Origin: Hyphomicrobiales bacterium
GTDB lineage: Bacteria; Pseudomonadota; Alphaproteobacteria; Rhizobiales; Rhizobiaceae
NCBI GenBank assembly: GCA_900472575.1
Contig: UCIV01000018.1
Span: 269,452-333,451, forward strand
DNA: 64,000 nt
Direction: 5' to 3'
The notes beneath the pieces were generated by a model, which saw only the letters and a list, made by a program, of their open reading frames with translations, was not told the DNA's origin and did not search any database. The number at the start of each line of letters is the position of its first letter. Position 1 is the first letter of the stretch. Of the stretch, positions 1 through 8,262 are shown piece by piece. The translations under genes were made by a program, and so were the position numbers.

Positions 1-74
1 CAGCCTGCATATGCGCCTCCCAAAAAGGACGCTGCGCACAGCGACGCCGGAAGAACTATCCGGGAAAAGGTCAT
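1..74 (-). CDS. Partial secreted protein (N-terminus only, runs off window)
   Basis: An ATG at 74 on the minus strand follows the Shine-Dalgarno-like TTGGAG nine bases upstream and reads MTFSRIVLPASLCAASFLG GAYAG before the window ends, which is a typical Sec signal peptide with an A-Y-A cleavage region. It lies 51 bases downstream of the His/Cys-rich DUF2946-like gene on the same strand, so the two are likely co-transcribed. In rhizobia a DUF2946 gene is often followed by a YcnI (DUF1775) or PCu(A)C copper protein; that identity is only an inference here because the mature protein is outside the window. Confidence 0.6.
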   Translation of the reverse strand, partial: MTFSRIVLPASLCAASFLGGAYAG

Positions 75-125
75 GATGATCTCCAATAGGACGACAGCCG
101 GTAACAGCCGGCAGAAAGGGTGACG

Positions 126-569
126 TCAGACTGGAAAGATTGGTGGTCCTCTTGCATCGCCACTGAGACCGAGCCTGCGTGGCGCAACAGCGGCCTCGAC
201 CATTGCCACGAGCGTTGCCGCGTCGATCGCGATGCGCCCGACGGGTGCCGGCGCCTTGGACGGAATACCGACATGGACCGCAGCCGCCACCTGGCAGGCG
301 GTCAGACAGCAATCCTTGGCATGCTTGGCGTTTTTCGGCTCACCCGAACCATGCGTCCCGCCATGGCCAGCATGCGGATCAACCGCATGCTGCGAATGAT
401 CACCGACACTATCGGTGGAACAGATGACCATTTCCGCAGGAGAGGCAAATGCCATCGCACCGGTGCCGAATCCGCCGATCAAGGCTTGCAGCGCCATCAG
501 CACGCCGATCAGAGCGGCCAGCGGGCCGCCGCAAAATCCGTCTCTGATAAGGTGCCGAAGGAAACGCAT
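126..569 (-). CDS. DUF2946-like His/Cys-rich exported protein, probably copper related
   Basis: A 147-residue protein with an N-terminal hydrophobic segment (about residues 12-42) that acts as a signal or membrane anchor. The mature part has a His-rich stretch (DPHAGHGGTHGSG, about residues 64-76) and a CCLTAC cluster near residue 87, with an isolated Cys near 50; such His/Cys residues suggest metal binding. The pattern fits the DUF2946 family, small proteins that commonly sit in copper-handling operons. The start at 569 has GAGG eight bases upstream. The signal-peptide gene at 1-74 follows on the same strand. Family assignment is by overall pattern, so moderately sure; copper specificity is inferred. 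Confidence 0.65.
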   Translation of the reverse strand: MRFLRHLIRDGFCGGPLAALIGVLMALQALIGGFGTGAMAFASPAEMVICSTDSVGDHSQHAVDPHAGHGGTHGSGEPKNAKHAKDCCLTACQVAAAVHVGIPSKAPAPVGRIAIDAATLVAMVEAAVAPRRLGLSGDARGPPIFPV

Positions 570-583
570 GGCTGAACCTCATC

Positions 584-603
584 ACAATCAAGGTGATGAT
601 TGT
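584..603. promoter_or_regulatory. Inverted repeat upstream of the DUF2946-like gene (candidate operator)
   Basis: ACAATCA and TGATTGT form a perfect 7-bp inverted repeat with a 6-bp spacer, 14 bases upstream of the ATG at 569. A TTGACA hexamer (minus strand, 606-601) abuts it, so the repeat would sit between -35 and -10, a common position for a metal-responsive repressor or activator. No good -10 is seen, so this is a candidate only. Confidence 0.3.
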
Positions 604-663
604 CAATGCGACATTAGCGCATATCGTCGCGCGACATTCGGCCCAACCGCAACCCACCAAAAG

Positions 664-695
664 AAAAAGCCCGCAAGGTTTTCAAACCTGCGGGC
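664..695 (-). terminator. Rho-independent terminator after the 720-3032 gene
   Basis: On the minus strand GCCCGCAGGT pairs with ACCTTGCGGGC around a short loop and is followed by a T-rich run (TTTTTCTTTT). It lies 25 bases past the stop of the long hypothetical gene, ending the purA operon. Confidence 0.85.
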
Positions 696-719
696 CTTCT
701 GATTTTGCTTGAGCGATAC

Positions 720-3032
720 TTACTGGCCGGTCTGGCCGGTCGTGTTCTGGCTCCACTCGCGGATCGCCTCGTCGAAAGCCTTCACGCCATCAGGTCCCTT
801 CTGCAGGGTCAGCAGAGCGCGGCGACCGTTGCGATAGGCAAGCGGGATGTCGATCCAATTGCGGGTCCGCAGGAGCTCGAGATTGGTCCTCTGCGCATCC
901 GGGAAGTCATTGAGCGCGATCATGTGGAAATCGTCGGTGATCTTCGCCGGAACGGCAACCAGTGCGTTTCCACGATCCTGCTCGGTCTGCTTCATCGCAA
1001 TCCGCAGAACGCTGTCGATGGCGCCGCCTTCAAAGTCCGGTGGGACTGCGAAGACGATCTCGATCAGATGGCTCGCCGGCAGCGACGAATCGCTGTTCTT
1101 CTTGACGGTCAGAAGGGCTGTCAGGCCACGACCCGGAATTGTGATACGGCCCTGGACCACGGGTTCCGCCGGTCCCCCATTCTGGCCCGGCTCACGCTGG
1201 AGAGACCAGGAGACACTACCTTCGATAGCTGTTGGCGCGGATTGCCCGATACGCTCCTCGTAAAGGAACATCTTCTCGCCGGCAGCAGCAGGCACTTCGG
1301 TCGCCGAAGCGCCGGGCGTTGCCGGTGCCGCAGTTCCGGCAGGAGGAGTTGCCGTACCGGTGGTCGAAGGTGCCGCAGGTGCGGGATCGGCCGGCGGCGC
1401 ATTCAACTGGGCAACAGACTGTCCCTCGGCATTTTGCGCGAGGCTACCCGCATCACCCGGGCCTGCATCGACTTCGCTTCCGTTTTCGAGAAGCCTCTGC
1501 GTGAACTTCGTCGCGGTCGACGAACCGTCAGCCGGCGGCGGCGTGGTCGTCTGTGGTTGCGCAGGCGTTGATGCGCTCGGCTGCGGCTGGGCAGCGGGCG
1601 GCTGTGCGGCAGTACCGGAATTTGCCGGCGCGCTGGCAGCAGGCGTTTGCTGAGCCGTTTCGCTCGTGCTGGAGCCCGACGGCATCAGACCGCCAACCAT
1701 GTCGTTGAGCTTGTCGCGATACATCCAGGCACCATAAGCGCCACCACCGATGATGATCAGGCCCAGAAGCCCGAGGATCATGCCGGCATAGTTGCGCTTG
1801 CGAACCGGCGTCACCCGATAGGGCTTGGCCGGCGGCGACAGCAGATCGCTGAAATCATCTTCATCGGCCGCCTTTTGCGGCTTCTGCTCCGAAGAAGGTG
1901 CATCCTTCGTGTAGCCGATCAGATCTTCCAGATCGCTCCACGGGTCACGCTGCTCATCCTGCTGCGACTGCGGCTGTGCCTGAGCCTGTTTCGGCTGCTC
2001 CACGGGCGCGGAAGGCTGCGCGTTCACATAGGCTGCGAACGGGTCTTCGTCGACTTCGTCCGCCGGCCGGGATGTCTGCGGCATATCTGTCGCTTGCGGC
2101 ATGCGGACCGGCTCGGCGGAGACATGCATCTCCTCCCCGAAATGGGCGGCGACCGGCGCGCTGCGATGTCCGGCATCGAGATGGCGGGTAAGGTCGTCGA
2201 CCTCGTTCCACGCCGAGTCTGCACTAGGTTCTTCGGCCTGGTGAACCGGCTCCCGTTCCGGGGCGGCCCATGTCGTGTGGTCCGCAGATACGGTTTCCGG
2301 TGCGACGTAATCCTGCGTCGGCGCCTGCGGTTCTACCTGCCATTCAGCGGGAGCAGTGTCACGTTCCGCAAAAGACTGCGTTTCATGGCGTTCTTCGGCG
2401 AATGGAGAGGCTTCCTCGCGCGAATCAGCTTCAGGGCTATAGGTCGTCTCCTCGACAGCGACCTGCTGCGGATATTCGACCTTTTCCTCGGGAACGTCGT
2501 CACGCCAATCGCCGTAACGCTCTGCCACAGGCTCTTCGGCGGCCTCCCGCCAGTCGTGCTCTGCCGGTTTCGCTGCGGCCTCGGAATGTGGCGCTTCTTC
2601 CCAATGCGTTTCCGGCTCGCGATAGGGTTCGGCTACGGTTCCTGCCTCGGCAGGTTCCTCTTCCCTATAGGGTTCGGCAAGAGAATGCGAAGCGGCAAGC
2701 TCTTCCGCATGCTGTGGTTCCGCGGCTGCTGCCGGCACTTCGGCATACTCCTCGACCGGTTCCGGCGCCTCATAGGGCACCGGCGCAGGAGCGACAGCTA
2801 CCTCCGGCTCCGCCGGAAGCGCTTCCGCATGCTCGGTCTCGACCTCGATGATGGCCGCTTCCAGCTTGTCCATCTGCCGCCGCAGCATTTCCTCCGGCGG
2901 ACGAGGCTTCATGTTCTCAAGCTGGCGCTGGACGGCACCGCGGGCCTTTTCATAAACCCGCGTGCGCGCCTCGGGCGTGTTGGTCGCCAAACCGTCAACA
3001 GCGCGGCGGATCACCGCTACAAAATCAGCCAT
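720..3032 (-). CDS. Large conserved rhizobial protein with acidic disordered N-half and one membrane segment
   Basis: A 770-residue protein with no recognised enzyme domain. Residues 1-70 look helical and structured (MADFVAVIRRAVDGLA...), residues about 75-390 are a low-complexity Glu/Ala/Pro-rich stretch, one membrane segment follows (about 410-433, GMILGLLGLIIIGGGAYGAW), then an Ala/Pro/Gln/Thr-rich linker and a folded C-terminal domain of about 170 residues (from LYEERIGQSAP). This predicts a cytoplasmic acidic tail and a periplasmic C-domain. ATG at 3032 is preferred over the in-frame GTG at 3038 because GAGAAAG lies just upstream. It follows purA by 58 bases and probably shares its transcript. 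Function unknown. Confidence 0.85.
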   Translation of the reverse strand: MADFVAVIRRAVDGLATNTPEARTRVYEKARGAVQRQLENMKPRPPEEMLRRQMDKLEAAIIEVETEHAEALPAEPEVAVAPAPVPYEAPEPVEEYAEVPAAAAEPQHAEELAASHSLAEPYREEEPAEAGTVAEPYREPETHWEEAPHSEAAAKPAEHDWREAAEEPVAERYGDWRDDVPEEKVEYPQQVAVEETTYSPEADSREEASPFAEERHETQSFAERDTAPAEWQVEPQAPTQDYVAPETVSADHTTWAAPEREPVHQAEEPSADSAWNEVDDLTRHLDAGHRSAPVAAHFGEEMHVSAEPVRMPQATDMPQTSRPADEVDEDPFAAYVNAQPSAPVEQPKQAQAQPQSQQDEQRDPWSDLEDLIGYTKDAPSSEQKPQKAADEDDFSDLLSPPAKPYRVTPVRKRNYAGMILGLLGLIIIGGGAYGAWMYRDKLNDMVGGLMPSGSSTSETAQQTPAASAPANSGTAAQPPAAQPQPSASTPAQPQTTTPPPADGSSTATKFTQRLLENGSEVDAGPGDAGSLAQNAEGQSVAQLNAPPADPAPAAPSTTGTATPPAGTAAPATPGASATEVPAAAGEKMFLYEERIGQSAPTAIEGSVSWSLQREPGQNGGPAEPVVQGRITIPGRGLTALLTVKKNSDSSLPASHLIEIVFAVPPDFEGGAIDSVLRIAMKQTEQDRGNALVAVPAKITDDFHMIALNDFPDAQRTNLELLRTRNWIDIPLAYRNGRRALLTLQKGPDGVKAFDEAIREWSQNTTGQTGQ

Positions 3033-3090
3033 CAGCACTTTCTCATGGTAGCCGGCATCGGCCGGCCGAATGGATAATCAATTCTTGACA

Positions 3091-4389
3091 TTAATCTTCA
3101 AACGGGTCGGTCACAAGTATCGTGTCGTCGCGTTCCGGGCTTGTGGACAACAGTGCAACCGGGGCACCGATAAGCTCTTCGACCTGGCGCACATACTTGA
3201 TCGCCTGGGCAGGAAGTTCGGCCCAGGTGCGGGCGCCGACCGTCGATTCCTTCCAGCCTTCGAGCGTGATGTAGATCGGCTCGACACGCGCCTGAGCGGC
3301 CTGCGAAGCCGGCAGATAATCGATTTTCTGGCCGTCAAGCATATAGCCGACGCAGATCTTCAGCTCTTCGAGACCATCGAGAACGTCGAGCTTGGTCAGC
3401 GCGATGCCGGTAATGCCGTTGGTTGCAACCGACTGGCGCACAAGAGCAGCATCGAACCAGCCGCAACGGCGCTTGCGGCCCGTCACGGTGCCGAATTCAT
3501 GACCTTTTTCCCCAAGAAACTGTCCGATTTCGTCCGTCAGTTCCGTCGGGAACGGGCCTTCGCCGACGCGCGTCGTGTAGGCCTTGGTGATGCCGAGGAT
3601 ATAACCGAGCGAACCCGGCCCCATGCCGGAACCGGCAGCGGCCTGGCCGGCAACGGTGTTGGACGAGGTGACGAACGGATAGGTACCGTGGTCGATATCG
3701 AGCAGCGAGCCCTGCGCACCCTCGAACAGGATGCGCGAACCCTTGCGGCGCTCCTTGTCCAGCAACTGCCAGACGCTGTCCATGAACGGCAGGACCGTAT
3801 CGGCGATGGAGGTCAGTTCCTCCATGATGTCCTTGTGCTCGACTTCCGGAGCACCGAAACCACGACGCAGGGCATTGTGATGGGTGAGAATGCGCTCGAC
3901 CTTGGCTTCCAGCGCATCGCGGTCGGCCAGATCCATGACGCGGATGGCGCGGCGGCCGACCTTGTCTTCGTAAGCCGGGCCGATGCCACGGCGGGTCGTG
4001 CCGATCTTCGTGCCGCTGTTGGAGGCGGCATCTTCACGCATACCGTCGAGTTCGCGGTGGAGCGACAGGATCAGCGTGGCGTTTTCAGCGATTCGCAGAT
4101 TTTCGGGGGTTACCGTCACACCCTGGGCAGCAAGTCGCCCCATTTCGGCAATCAGCGCATGCGGATCGACGACGACGCCGTTGCCGATGACGGCCATCTT
4201 GCCTGGACGAACGACGCCGGAAGGCAGCAGCGACAGCTTGTAGCTTACGCCATCGATGACGAGCGTATGGCCGGCATTATGACCGCCTTGGTAACGCACA
4301 ACGATGTCGGCGCGCTCCGAGAGCCAGTCGACAATCTTGCCCTTGCCCTCATCACCCCATTGCGAACCCACTACGACACAGTTCGTCAT
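3091..4389 (-). CDS. purA: Adenylosuccinate synthetase
   Basis: Catalyses GTP-dependent joining of IMP and aspartate to adenylosuccinate, the first committed step to AMP, in the cytosol. The 432-residue length is standard. The N-terminus has the GTP/IMP loop [11 protein letters not shown] with the catalytic Asp (residue 13), and QGGHNAGHT carries the catalytic His near residue 41. [14 protein letters not shown] and [17 protein letters not shown] motifs (here [13 protein letters not shown]) are also present. It is divergent from the DMT permease at 4663 across a 273-base region and is followed by the long hypothetical gene. Identification is secure. Confidence 0.98.
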   Translation of the reverse strand: MTNCVVVGSQWGDEGKGKIVDWLSERADIVVRYQGGHNAGHTLVIDGVSYKLSLLPSGVVRPGKMAVIGNGVVVDPHALIAEMGRLAAQGVTVTPENLRIAENATLILSLHRELDGMREDAASNSGTKIGTTRRGIGPAYEDKVGRRAIRVMDLADRDALEAKVERILTHHNALRRGFGAPEVEHKDIMEELTSIADTVLPFMDSVWQLLDKERRKGSRILFEGAQGSLLDIDHGTYPFVTSSNTVAGQAAAGSGMGPGSLGYILGITKAYTTRVGEGPFPTELTDEIGQFLGEKGHEFGTVTGRKRRCGWFDAALVRQSVATNGITGIALTKLDVLDGLEELKICVGYMLDGQKIDYLPASQAAQARVEPIYITLEGWKESTVGARTWAELPAQAIKYVRQVEELIGAPVALLSTSPERDDTILVTDPFED

Positions 4390-4662
4390 ATCTGCTTCCT
4401 GCCCTTTGGACGAAACCCGCTCGACGATGCCGGTCTATGACCTCGATCGACAGCGAGCCTTACACAAGTTCTTTTTCTCGAAGCCGGTCGGTCACGGCCA
4501 ACGGCTCCACAAACGCGCGCATCTATAATGCCTTGGCGTGAGGAAAGCGACCTGTTTGTGACTGCGACAAGGTTTTTGCGTGACAAAGGCCAAAACCGCA
4601 CGCTATTTGCCAAATCGTAAGAGCATACTGGCGTCGGCAGGGCGGCGTGTCTAGGAGGCAAC

Positions 4663-5550
4663 GTGCATCGCCAAGCCTATCTGTTTCTCGTCATCGCCAC
4701 GCTTTGCTGGGGCGGCAATGCAGTCGCAGGCAAGCTTGCGATCGGCCATATCAGCCCGATGATGCTGACCTTCTGGCGCTGGTTCTTTGCCGTCGTCATC
4801 ATCTTCGCCATCTCGCTGAAGGATTTGCGCCGGGACTGGCCGGTGATCCGCGCGAATATTCCCGTGCTCGGCTTCCTCGGCATCGTGGGCTACGTCGTCT
4901 TCAACGCGGTGCTCTACACAGCCGTAACCTATACAAGCGCGATCAACGTCACAGTCGAGCAGACGCTGATTCCCGTCCTCATCTTCATCCTGAATTTCGC
5001 GTTGTTCAGAACGAAAGTGTCCTGGCTCCAGATCGTCGGTTTCAGCCTGACCGCAATCGGTAGTCTGTTGACTGCGGCTCACGGGGATTTCGCCACGCTC
5101 GTCACCCTGACGGTCAATTTCGGTGACGCGATCATGATCATAGCGATCGCCGCTTACGCCTTGTACACGATCGCGCTCAGATGGCGCCCGCCGATCAGCT
5201 GGAAAAGCCTGATGGCGGTGCCGGCGCTATTTGCGCTTGTCTTCAGCATTCCGCTCGCAGGCTGGGAATTTTCGAGTGGCGGCATGATCTGGCCGGATAT
5301 GACGGGCTGGATGGTGGCGCTCTACACGGCCGTATTTGCCTCACTCGTGGCTCAGGTCCTCTATATCAGAGGCGTGACGGACATTGGCGCCAACCGCGCC
5401 GGGCTGTTCATCAATCTCGTGCCCGTCTTCGGTACGCTTCTCTCGGTCATGCTTCTCGGCGAGCAGTTACAGCTGTTCCATGTCATTGCGCTGGTCCTGG
5501 CGCTTGGCGGCATAGCCATAGCCGAACGCGGAAAGCCGGCCCTCACCTGA
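4663..5550 (+). CDS. DMT superfamily permease (EamA family)
   Basis: A 295-residue inner-membrane protein with about ten hydrophobic helices arranged as two EamA repeats, starting with MHRQAYLFLVIATLCWGGNA, the usual opening of this family. Members export amino acids, nucleotides or other metabolites; the substrate cannot be told from sequence. The start is a GTG with a near-perfect AGGAGG six bases upstream. It reads away from purA and no partner gene follows in the same direction. Confidence 0.9.
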   Translation: MHRQAYLFLVIATLCWGGNAVAGKLAIGHISPMMLTFWRWFFAVVIIFAISLKDLRRDWPVIRANIPVLGFLGIVGYVVFNAVLYTAVTYTSAINVTVEQTLIPVLIFILNFALFRTKVSWLQIVGFSLTAIGSLLTAAHGDFATLVTLTVNFGDAIMIIAIAAYALYTIALRWRPPISWKSLMAVPALFALVFSIPLAGWEFSSGGMIWPDMTGWMVALYTAVFASLVAQVLYIRGVTDIGANRAGLFINLVPVFGTLLSVMLLGEQLQLFHVIALVLALGGIAIAERGKPALT

Positions 5551-5629
5551 GGTCCGGCAAATGTCGAAATAGAGACAATAGAGACAGGCGCAACACCCGC
5601 TGGCAATCAGCGCCGACCATCCGCGAGTA

Positions 5630-5860
5630 CTAGATGTCGATGCAGTCGAAGCAATCCTGCACGGCTATCGACTTGGCTTCATCTGAGCCAAACATGTCGA
5701 AATAGACATCCAGGTCGGTAATCGCATGGTCCACTTCGGCCTGTTTGACGACAACGGATGCAAGTTCGCGTGCAAAGCCGCCTGGGCCAGCAGCACTGGC
5801 TTCCTTGCCGTGGATAAGTGCGGCCAGAACAGCCGCCGAAATAATAAGCTTCCTGATCAT
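5630..5860 (-). CDS. Small exported protein, unknown function
   Basis: A 76-residue protein with a signal peptide (MIRKLIISAAVLAALIHG..., cleavage near ASAAG, residue 24). The mature part is about 50 residues, acidic at the end, with a closely spaced Cys pair (DCFDCIDI) at the C-terminus that could bind metal or form a disulfide. It stands alone, convergent with the permease. I do not recognise a family. Coding is supported by the clean signal peptide. Confidence 0.6.
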   Translation of the reverse strand: MIRKLIISAAVLAALIHGKEASAAGPGGFARELASVVVKQAEVDHAITDLDVYFDMFGSDEAKSIAVQDCFDCIDI

Positions 5861-6041
5861 TGCCTGAACCCTGTTTTACGGACGGCTCTCTGGCCATCGC
5901 GTTTCGTTCTGGCACGACTTTAGGCGGGACAACTTTTCGGCGGGCTTAAATGGAAAGATGCAATTTTACTGAAATGGCTCTTTTTCCCGCCTTGGCACAG
6001 GAAAGATCACCCGTCAGGCATAAAGCAGATTAGGCAACCGG

Positions 6042-7367
6042 TCACTTTTCGGCATCACGCCCATCCACACGACGTTGACGCCAGTTGAGCCTGCGGCCAC
6101 CATCGTCATCATGCCTGTTGCGGATACGTCGAACGAGCAGCCATATTGCTATCACAACGATAGGCACGGAAGCCCCGGTCAGTACCTCCGGCATGATCGC
6201 CAGCCCGACATAGTGCAGCGACTTCGCAAGATAACCGACCAGCCCGATCACATAATAGGAAATTGCAGCAACCGACAGACCTTCGACGGTTTGCTGCAGA
6301 CGCAATTGCAGGTGCGACCGCTTGTCCATCGAAGCAAGTATCTCGGTATTGAACTTTTGCAGATCGACATCGATCCAGCTACGCAGCAGCGCCGTGGCAC
6401 GGGTCAGCTTTCGGGACAGGTTCATTTGCCGCTCTTCGACCGACTGGCAGGTTCGCATGGCCGGCGCAAGACGGCGATGGAGAAAGGCGCCCAGCGTCTC
6501 ACTGCCGGGCAGAGCCTTTTCCGCCAACATGCCCACACGGTCGAGAACGATGTCGTTATAGGCGCGGCTTGCGCCGAACCGGTAAAGGCTGAGCGCGGCA
6601 TTGGCTTCCAGCTCCGCCGCAAGCGTGGTGATTTCCAGAAGCATCTCGTCCGCCTCGTCACGCGCATGCTGCTTCATGCGTTGCGTGATTGCGGTAAACC
6701 GGGCCTCGAACTGCCTGATTTCCGGTGAAAGGCTCTGCGCCATCGGCAAGCCCATCATCGCCAGCGTGCGATAGGTCTCGATATCGAGAATACGCTGGAC
6801 GAGCATGCCACGCGCAGCATCGGTCATGCCGTGATCAAGCACCAAAAACTTCGTCAGCCCATCGCCATCCTGCCGAAAATCGGTGATCAGCGTTGCCTGA
6901 TTATCGGCCACCATACTCTGGCAGAGGCTCGTCGGATCGAAACGGGAGGTAATATCCGACATATCGTCGCCCGCAGGCCGAACCTCTATACGCACACCGG
7001 AAATAAACGGACCGGGCGCGGCAAAGCTCGCGCCGAACGGGTTGACCGCAATTTCGCCTCCGAATGTCGCCGGCGCAGGCGTGTCCCAGAAATAGGTCGA
7101 AAATTCCGTATGTCGTTCCCAGCGCAGCGTGCCGCTGCCCCAGCTCATCGTGTGGTGGCTGGTATCGGGAGACGGTGCAGGCACGCCCTGCCCCAGAGAA
7201 AGCTCCGCAAGGATGGAATGGTCTGCGGACAGATTGGCCTCCGTAAGGAACGCCAGTTGGAAGATAACCCGTGGTAGCGGCAGCAGCGTGTAGGGTCGCG
7301 CATGGATTTCACCGAGCGCTCGCGCTCTCACATCAGCGACCGGAAACGAAAAACTGCGCTTGGACAT
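6042..7367 (-). CDS. DUF3422 family membrane-anchored protein
   Basis: A 441-residue protein matching the DUF3422 family: an N-terminal soluble region with HARPYTLLPLPR and SWGSGTLRWERHTEFSTY, a long helical middle, and two C-terminal membrane segments (about residues 365-385 and 400-420) ending in a basic tail. No activity is established for the family. The ATG at 7367 is chosen over an in-frame upstream ATG at 7394 because GGGGAAG sits seven bases before it. It is divergent from the SLT lipoprotein gene at 7564. Confidence 0.85.
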   Translation of the reverse strand: MSKRSFSFPVADVRARALGEIHARPYTLLPLPRVIFQLAFLTEANLSADHSILAELSLGQGVPAPSPDTSHHTMSWGSGTLRWERHTEFSTYFWDTPAPATFGGEIAVNPFGASFAAPGPFISGVRIEVRPAGDDMSDITSRFDPTSLCQSMVADNQATLITDFRQDGDGLTKFLVLDHGMTDAARGMLVQRILDIETYRTLAMMGLPMAQSLSPEIRQFEARFTAITQRMKQHARDEADEMLLEITTLAAELEANAALSLYRFGASRAYNDIVLDRVGMLAEKALPGSETLGAFLHRRLAPAMRTCQSVEERQMNLSRKLTRATALLRSWIDVDLQKFNTEILASMDKRSHLQLRLQQTVEGLSVAAISYYVIGLVGYLAKSLHYVGLAIMPEVLTGASVPIVVIAIWLLVRRIRNRHDDDGGRRLNWRQRRVDGRDAEK

Positions 7368-7563
7368 GCATGCTTCCCCAATTGGGCTTTTCAAAACCCA
7401 CCTTCATGCTTGACTATTATCAAATGCGTGTGACCGCACGACGTGGCGCTTTGCCGCAGAATCCGCTGTTCAAAGCATCCTTGCAAGGACCATGCTGCTC
7501 ACAACTTCGGGGAACATGCGATCCTTAAACTTTTCATTAAATCTTAAGAGTCATCTATCGGGC

Positions 7564-8151
7564 ATGACCCGTGTTTCTGCGATGCGTATTGCGTTTTTCA
7601 TCGCGCTCCTCACTCTCGCCGGCTGCGCCAGCGCACCCAGCAGGATTAGCAACGCCTGCGCGATTTTCGAGCAGCGCGACGGTTTCTTCAACAATTGGGA
7701 ACGACAAGCACGTGCCGCAGAGCGCGAATACGGCGTGCCCGTACCGATCCTGATGGCGACGATCTACGTCGAATCAAGCTTCCGGGCCAATGCCCGTCCG
7801 CCCCGCAAATGGTTCCTCGGCTTCATCCCCGGCAAGCGGGCATCATCGGCCTATGGTTACGCGCAAGCCCTCGATGGCACCTGGGCCACCTATCAGCGTG
7901 CCACCGGCCGCTGGGCAGCTCGCCGCAATGACTTCGGCGATGCGATCCGTTTCGTTGCTTGGTATCATAACCAGACGGCGGCACGGAACGGCGTTGCCCG
8001 AAACGACGCTTACAATCTTTATCTCGCCTACTACGCCGGACATGCGGGATATGACCGCGGCAATTTTAGCGGCAGCCTGAGGCAGACTGCTCAGAAATCG
8101 GCAGGAATGGCAGCACGTTACGCAGCACAGTTGAAGGGTTGCGGATACTGA
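7564..8151 (+). CDS. Lytic transglycosylase-like (SLT fold) lipoprotein
   Basis: A lipoprotein with the lipobox LTLAGC and an SLT-type domain: IYVESSFRANA holds the likely catalytic Glu, followed by SSAYGYAQALDGTWATYQ and YNLYLAYYAGHAGYDRG, all typical of family 1 lytic transglycosylases that cleave murein glycan strands. It is short for the family, so it is a minimal catalytic domain tethered to a membrane. The start is uncertain: ATG at 7564 or at 7582 (which gives a shorter, more classical signal peptide); neither has a strong ribosome site. Placed alone between divergent and convergent neighbours. Confidence 0.8.
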   Translation: MTRVSAMRIAFFIALLTLAGCASAPSRISNACAIFEQRDGFFNNWERQARAAEREYGVPVPILMATIYVESSFRANARPPRKWFLGFIPGKRASSAYGYAQALDGTWATYQRATGRWAARRNDFGDAIRFVAWYHNQTAARNGVARNDAYNLYLAYYAGHAGYDRGNFSGSLRQTAQKSAGMAARYAAQLKGCGY

Positions 8152-8262
8152 GCATGAAGGCGGAGCCAAGCGGGCTTGCGAACCCTTCGATCACACGACG
8201 GCGTATCTGGAGAAAGAGCAGCCCGCTCTTTCTCGCAACACCTGCCTCACATCCGAAGATAA

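Noticed and set aside
1647..3077. Long plus-strand ORF of 476 codons opposite the 720-3032 gene
   Set aside because: It is an antisense shadow of a GC-rich gene; Arg/Leu-rich composition, no ribosome site and no family motifs.
3070..4440. 456-codon plus-strand ORF opposite purA
   Set aside because: purA is certain on the minus strand; the plus reading has no motif and an unnatural composition.
4524..4529. TATAAT hexamer upstream of the DMT permease
   Set aside because: No acceptable -35 is seen at 16-18 bases upstream, so I do not call it a promoter.
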